NCBI GenBank assembly: GCA_035634055.1
Contig: DASQDR010000101.1
Location: 1-32,639 of the forward strand
Length of the DNA stretch: 32,639 nt
Source: JAICTV01 sp035634055
GTDB lineage: Bacteria > Planctomycetota > Phycisphaerae > Tepidisphaerales > Tepidisphaeraceae
Direction of reading: 5' to 3'
Below the pieces are notes generated by a model, which saw only the letters and a program-made list of their open reading frames with translations, searched no databases and was not told the origin of the DNA. Below are positions 30,495 to 32,639 of this stretch, piece after piece. The translations under genes and the position numbers were made by a program. How positions within the stretch are numbered: the first letter of the stretch is position 1; the number at the start of each line of letters is the position of its first letter.

Positions 30495-31622
30495 ATGACG
30501 CGCGAAACGAAGATCGGTCTGCTGGTGGGCCTGGCGTTCATCATCGTGATCGGGATCCTGCTCTCCGATCACCTCACCAGCACCAACGAGCCGCAGCAGG
30601 CGCCGCTGGCGCAGGCGGGTGGGAACGTGCGCAACGGCGTTCTCGTGCCGGGCGGCGGGAACCAGCCGCCGATCACCGTCGCCCCGGCCATTCCCGCGCA
30701 GGTCGCGCCGCAGCAGCCGGTGCCGACCAAGGAAGAGCTGACCCCGAAGCAGCCGCCGGTGGAGATCGTGCAGATCGGTGGGAGCACCGGCGCCACGCCG
30801 GTCGCGCCGCCGGCCCAGGCGCACGCCCCGGCCGCTCCCCGGGCTGCCGGATCGCAGCACCCGCAGCCGCCGGTGCAGATCGCGCAGGCGAAGCCGGAGA
30901 TCGCGCGGGCGCCCGTGGCGCCGCAGCCACCGGTGGAGATCGCCCCGGCGCCCACCCCCGTCGCCCGCACGTCTGATCCGTCGGTTCCCGGCTCGCTCGC
31001 CAACGTCGCCAGGACGATGGGCGAGGAGCTCGTCCCCGCGAGCGACCGGCCCGAGCAGCTCACGTCGCTCAAGCCCTACGTCCCGCCCGTGCCGCTCCCG
31101 CCCGGCGCCAAGCGCGTGAAGGCGGAGTCGGGTGACAGCCTCTCGCGGCTGGCCTCGCGGCACCTCGGCGCGAATAACCAGGCGAACCGCGACGCGATCG
31201 TGGCGGTCAACCCGTCGCTCCAGAAGAACCCGGACATCGTGGTGGTCGGACGGACCTACGTGATCCCGCCGCCCGGCGCCGCCGTCGTCGCGACGATCGC
31301 GCCACCCGCGGCGCCCGCCGCGACCGTGCAACTGGCGCCCGCGCCGGCCGCACCGCCGATCGCGACGCCCGCCGCTCCCGTTGCGACTTCGAGCCAACCC
31401 GCACCCGCCGCCCCGCTGCCGCCGGTGGCGAGCAGGCCGGAATACTTCTACACGGTGAAGTCCGGCGACAGCCTGACGAAGATCTCCGTGGAGCAGCTCG
31501 GCAACGCTGGCGGCGTGGCGGCGATCAAGGACCTGAACCAGGACGTCCTCAAGGGCGGCGACATCATCCGCCCCAACATGAAGCTCCGCCTGCCCGCCAA
31601 GCCGCTTGCAGCAGCGAACTAA
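30495..31622 (+). CDS. Membrane-anchored protein with two LysM domains
   Basis: The protein has 375 residues. A short N-terminus leads to one helix (about 7-24, KIGLLVGLAFIIVIGILL). A long Pro/Ala/Gln-rich region follows, probably disordered and spanning the periplasm. LysM 1 is at about 206-260 (VKAESGDSLSRLASRHLG) and LysM 2 at about 317-367 (YTVKSGDSLTKISVEQLG). LysM domains bind the N-acetylglucosamine part of peptidoglycan. GAGG at 30484-30487, seven bases before ATG 30495, sets the start. Its place between rsmH and ftsL suggests a division-site or cell-wall role. It is bracketed by two heptad inverted repeats. No catalytic domain is seen. Confidence 0.85.
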   Translation: MTRETKIGLLVGLAFIIVIGILLSDHLTSTNEPQQAPLAQAGGNVRNGVLVPGGGNQPPITVAPAIPAQVAPQQPVPTKEELTPKQPPVEIVQIGGSTGATPVAPPAQAHAPAAPRAAGSQHPQPPVQIAQAKPEIARAPVAPQPPVEIAPAPTPVARTSDPSVPGSLANVARTMGEELVPASDRPEQLTSLKPYVPPVPLPPGAKRVKAESGDSLSRLASRHLGANNQANRDAIVAVNPSLQKNPDIVVVGRTYVIPPPGAAVVATIAPPAAPAATVQLAPAPAAPPIATPAAPVATSSQPAPAAPLPPVASRPEYFYTVKSGDSLTKISVEQLGNAGGVAAIKDLNQDVLKGGDIIRPNMKLRLPAKPLAAAN

Positions 31623-31626
31623 GCCT

Positions 31627-31713
31627 TGATCGATGAATGCTGAATGCCGAACGGCAGGCATTTCCGGTCGGACACTCGTTCATCATTCAGCATCCCACAT
31701 TCAGCGTTCTTCA
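31627..31713. repeat. Heptad inverted repeat III, between the LysM gene and ftsL
   Basis: Left units TGATCGA, TGAATGC, TGAATGC (31627-31647) face right units TTCATCA, TTCAGCA, TCCCACA, TTCAGCG, TTCTTCA (31679-31713). ATGCTGAATG (31637-31646) pairs perfectly with CATTCAGCAT (31684-31693). The unit differs from that of repeat II by essentially one base (GAATGCT against GAGTGCT). It begins four bases after the LysM stop and ends two bases before the ftsL ATG. Confidence 0.8.
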
Positions 31714-31715
31714 CC

Positions 31716-32009
31716 ATGCTCAAGCTCCTCCTCTGCCTGTTCTCCGCCGTGCTGCTCGCGGTGCTGATGCTCCAGCTTCGCCAGCAGCGGCTGGAGCTGA
31801 ACCACCAGGCGAACAAGCTGCACAACCAGATCGAGGCCCAGCAGGCCAAGCTCTGGAACCAGCAGTTGCAGATCGCCGTCTACACCGCGCCCAACGCGAT
31901 CTCCAAGACCGTCGGCGAGAAGGACCTGAAGCTCGTCCCGCAGTCGCCGCTGCACGTGGGCCCGTCGAACTGGATGGACGTGCGCGGCGAGCCGGCCAAC
32001 CACAACTGA
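31716..32009 (+). CDS. ftsL: FtsL-like cell-division protein
   Basis: The 97-residue bitopic protein has a four-residue or shorter cytoplasmic tail, one helix (LLLCLFSAVLLAVLMLQL), and a heptad-patterned coiled coil (QQRLELNHQANKLHNQIEAQ). A short extension ends near HVGPSNWMDV. Size, topology and place before the ftsI gene fit FtsL, a divisome scaffold that pairs with FtsB and FtsQ; sequence conservation in this family is very low, so the call rests on these. ATG 31716 is chosen as it begins the helix; the upstream 24 codons read through the repeat. The heptad repeat leaves no room for a ribosome site. Confidence 0.7.
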   Translation: MLKLLLCLFSAVLLAVLMLQLRQQRLELNHQANKLHNQIEAQQAKLWNQQLQIAVYTAPNAISKTVGEKDLKLVPQSPLHVGPSNWMDVRGEPANHN

Positions 32010-32028
32010 TCGCCGCGCCGCTCACCGA

Positions 32029-32057
32029 TTGATTCGCCCGCCCCGCCGCCGCACAAT
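32029..32057 (+). promoter_or_regulatory. Promoter giving a leaderless zinc-ribbon transcript
   Basis: TTGATT (32029-32034) and CACAAT (32052-32057) are exactly 17 bases apart, each with four or more consensus matches. The -10 ends seven bases before ATG 32065, and no ribosome site is present. It is the best two-part example of the hexamer-near-start pattern in this window. Confidence 0.45.
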
Positions 32058-32064
32058 CCGCCGC

Positions 32065-32373
32065 ATGCCCCGCCGGCCGCAGTCTGACGAGTACGAACAG
32101 TCTGGGCACGAGCCCGTCGCTGACGATGACAACGCCGACCATGACGGCGCCATCGACCCTGAGGGCCCGGACGAATCGGAGATGGATTCTCACGACGATC
32201 CGGACCTGGACGTCTGCCCCCACTGCCGGAAGATGATCAGCGAAGAGGCCGAGCGCTGCCCGCACTGCGGGAACTACATCTCGCTCGAGGACGCCCCGCT
32301 CTCCACACGGGCGTGGATCGCGATCGGCCTGGTCGTGCTGCTGGTGCTCGCCTTCCTCATCAGCCGTTTCTAG
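32065..32373 (+). CDS. Zinc-ribbon protein with C-terminal membrane anchor
   Basis: The 102-residue protein begins with a basic stretch and about 45 very acidic residues (Asp/Glu-rich). A zinc ribbon follows: VCPHCRKMISEEAERCPHCG, with two CPHC knuckles at about 51-54 and 67-70. The C-terminus is a tail anchor (AWIAIGLVVLLVLAFLISRF). Similar short zinc-ribbon tail-anchored proteins are common in planctomycetes, with no known function. It sits between ftsL and the ftsI gene, so a link to the divisome is possible by location. ATG 32065 is preferred to the longer Arg-rich frame from 32029, which overlaps the promoter. Confidence 0.75.
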   Translation: MPRRPQSDEYEQSGHEPVADDDNADHDGAIDPEGPDESEMDSHDDPDLDVCPHCRKMISEEAERCPHCGNYISLEDAPLSTRAWIAIGLVVLLVLAFLISRF

Positions 32374-32441
32374 CGGCCCCTGACAAAAAATGTCCGCGTG
32401 ACGGCGGAACTGCCGATCCTTTATCGGACCGCACTGCCGTT

Positions 32442-32639
32442 ATGAGTACCTTCTCCCCATCCCGCGCGCTCGCCGTGTACCTGTTCATCGCCGCGTTGAT
32501 GACCGGCCTGATCGGCCGCGTGATTGTCCTCCAGACTTACGGCCGGCAGCAGACCCTTGAGCGCGCCGAGCGGCAGCAGCACACCAAGGAGACCATCGCC
32601 GCCCGCCGCGGCGGGATCTTCGACGCCACCGGCATGCTG
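32442..32639 (+). CDS. ftsI: Penicillin-binding protein, probably FtsI, N-terminal part (cut by window end)
   Basis: From ATG 32442 the frame stays open for 66 codons to the window end. The start is MSTFSPSRALAVYLF, a single helix continuing to GLIGRVIVLQ, and then RQQHTKETIAARRGGIFDAT. The last part is the first conserved motif of class B PBPs (ARRGxIxDRxG), here with Ala in place of Arg. FtsI crosslinks septal peptidoglycan, and its place after ftsL fits the usual dcw order (ftsL-ftsI-murE). The transpeptidase domain is outside the window. The gene implies that this organism makes peptidoglycan. Confidence 0.8.
   Translation, partial: MSTFSPSRALAVYLFIAALMTGLIGRVIVLQTYGRQQTLERAERQQHTKETIAARRGGIFDATGML

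Overview
The window is GC-rich DNA from a Gram-negative-type bacterium. It is most likely a planctomycete, probably of the Phycisphaerae. This rests on four things: a SpoVG carrying a zinc-ribbon insert, a surface protein with the planctomycete EPLETRKML (LEPR-XLL) N-terminus next to calcium-binding repeats, genes for LPS (lpxK), and many short dispersed palindromic repeats. The taxonomy is inference; no rRNA or tRNA gene is visible.

Left part (1-8.1 kb). The end of ispE is followed by spoVG and moaC on the + strand. Then comes a minus-strand run read right to left: a HARE-type winged-helix protein, a DUF3179 membrane protein, mannose-1-phosphate guanylyltransferase (manC), ruvX, a concentrative nucleoside transporter and a small helical-repeat lipoprotein.

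Middle (8.1-20.8 kb). On the + strand are a lipoprotein, gluQ (glutamyl-queuosine tRNA-Asp synthetase) and lpxK. Convergent to these is a minus-strand run of gyrB, a CHASE2 class III nucleotide cyclase, a family 2 glycosyltransferase and a possible membrane microprotein whose start overlaps the glycosyltransferase stop. Divergent from gyrB are a secreted HEAT/TPR protein and a two-domain 6-pyruvoyl-tetrahydropterin-synthase/QueD protein, then a short disordered protein preceded by a textbook intrinsic terminator.

Right part (20.8-32.6 kb). This holds a LEPR-XLL/RTX surface protein, a spaced 17-nt repeat array, a secreted GH127 beta-L-arabinofuranosidase, and a rearranged division and cell-wall (dcw) cluster: an FtsQ-like POTRA protein, a six-helix membrane protein, mraZ, 1.15 kb of non-coding hairpin-rich DNA, rsmH, a LysM protein, ftsL, a zinc-ribbon membrane protein and the start of ftsI (cut by the window end). 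A pair of DnaA boxes lies upstream of mraZ.

Most unusual signals. (1) Three gene-boundary inverted repeats are built of 7-nt units; two of them bracket the LysM gene inside the dcw cluster. (2) Several genes lack a Shine-Dalgarno sequence but have a TANNNT hexamer 6-11 nt before the start codon, suggesting leaderless transcripts. (3) The mraZ-rsmH gap contains nine copies of a 16-nt palindrome plus a chain of strong hairpins. (4) Seven copies of a 17-nt motif recur about every 42 nt upstream of the GH127 gene.
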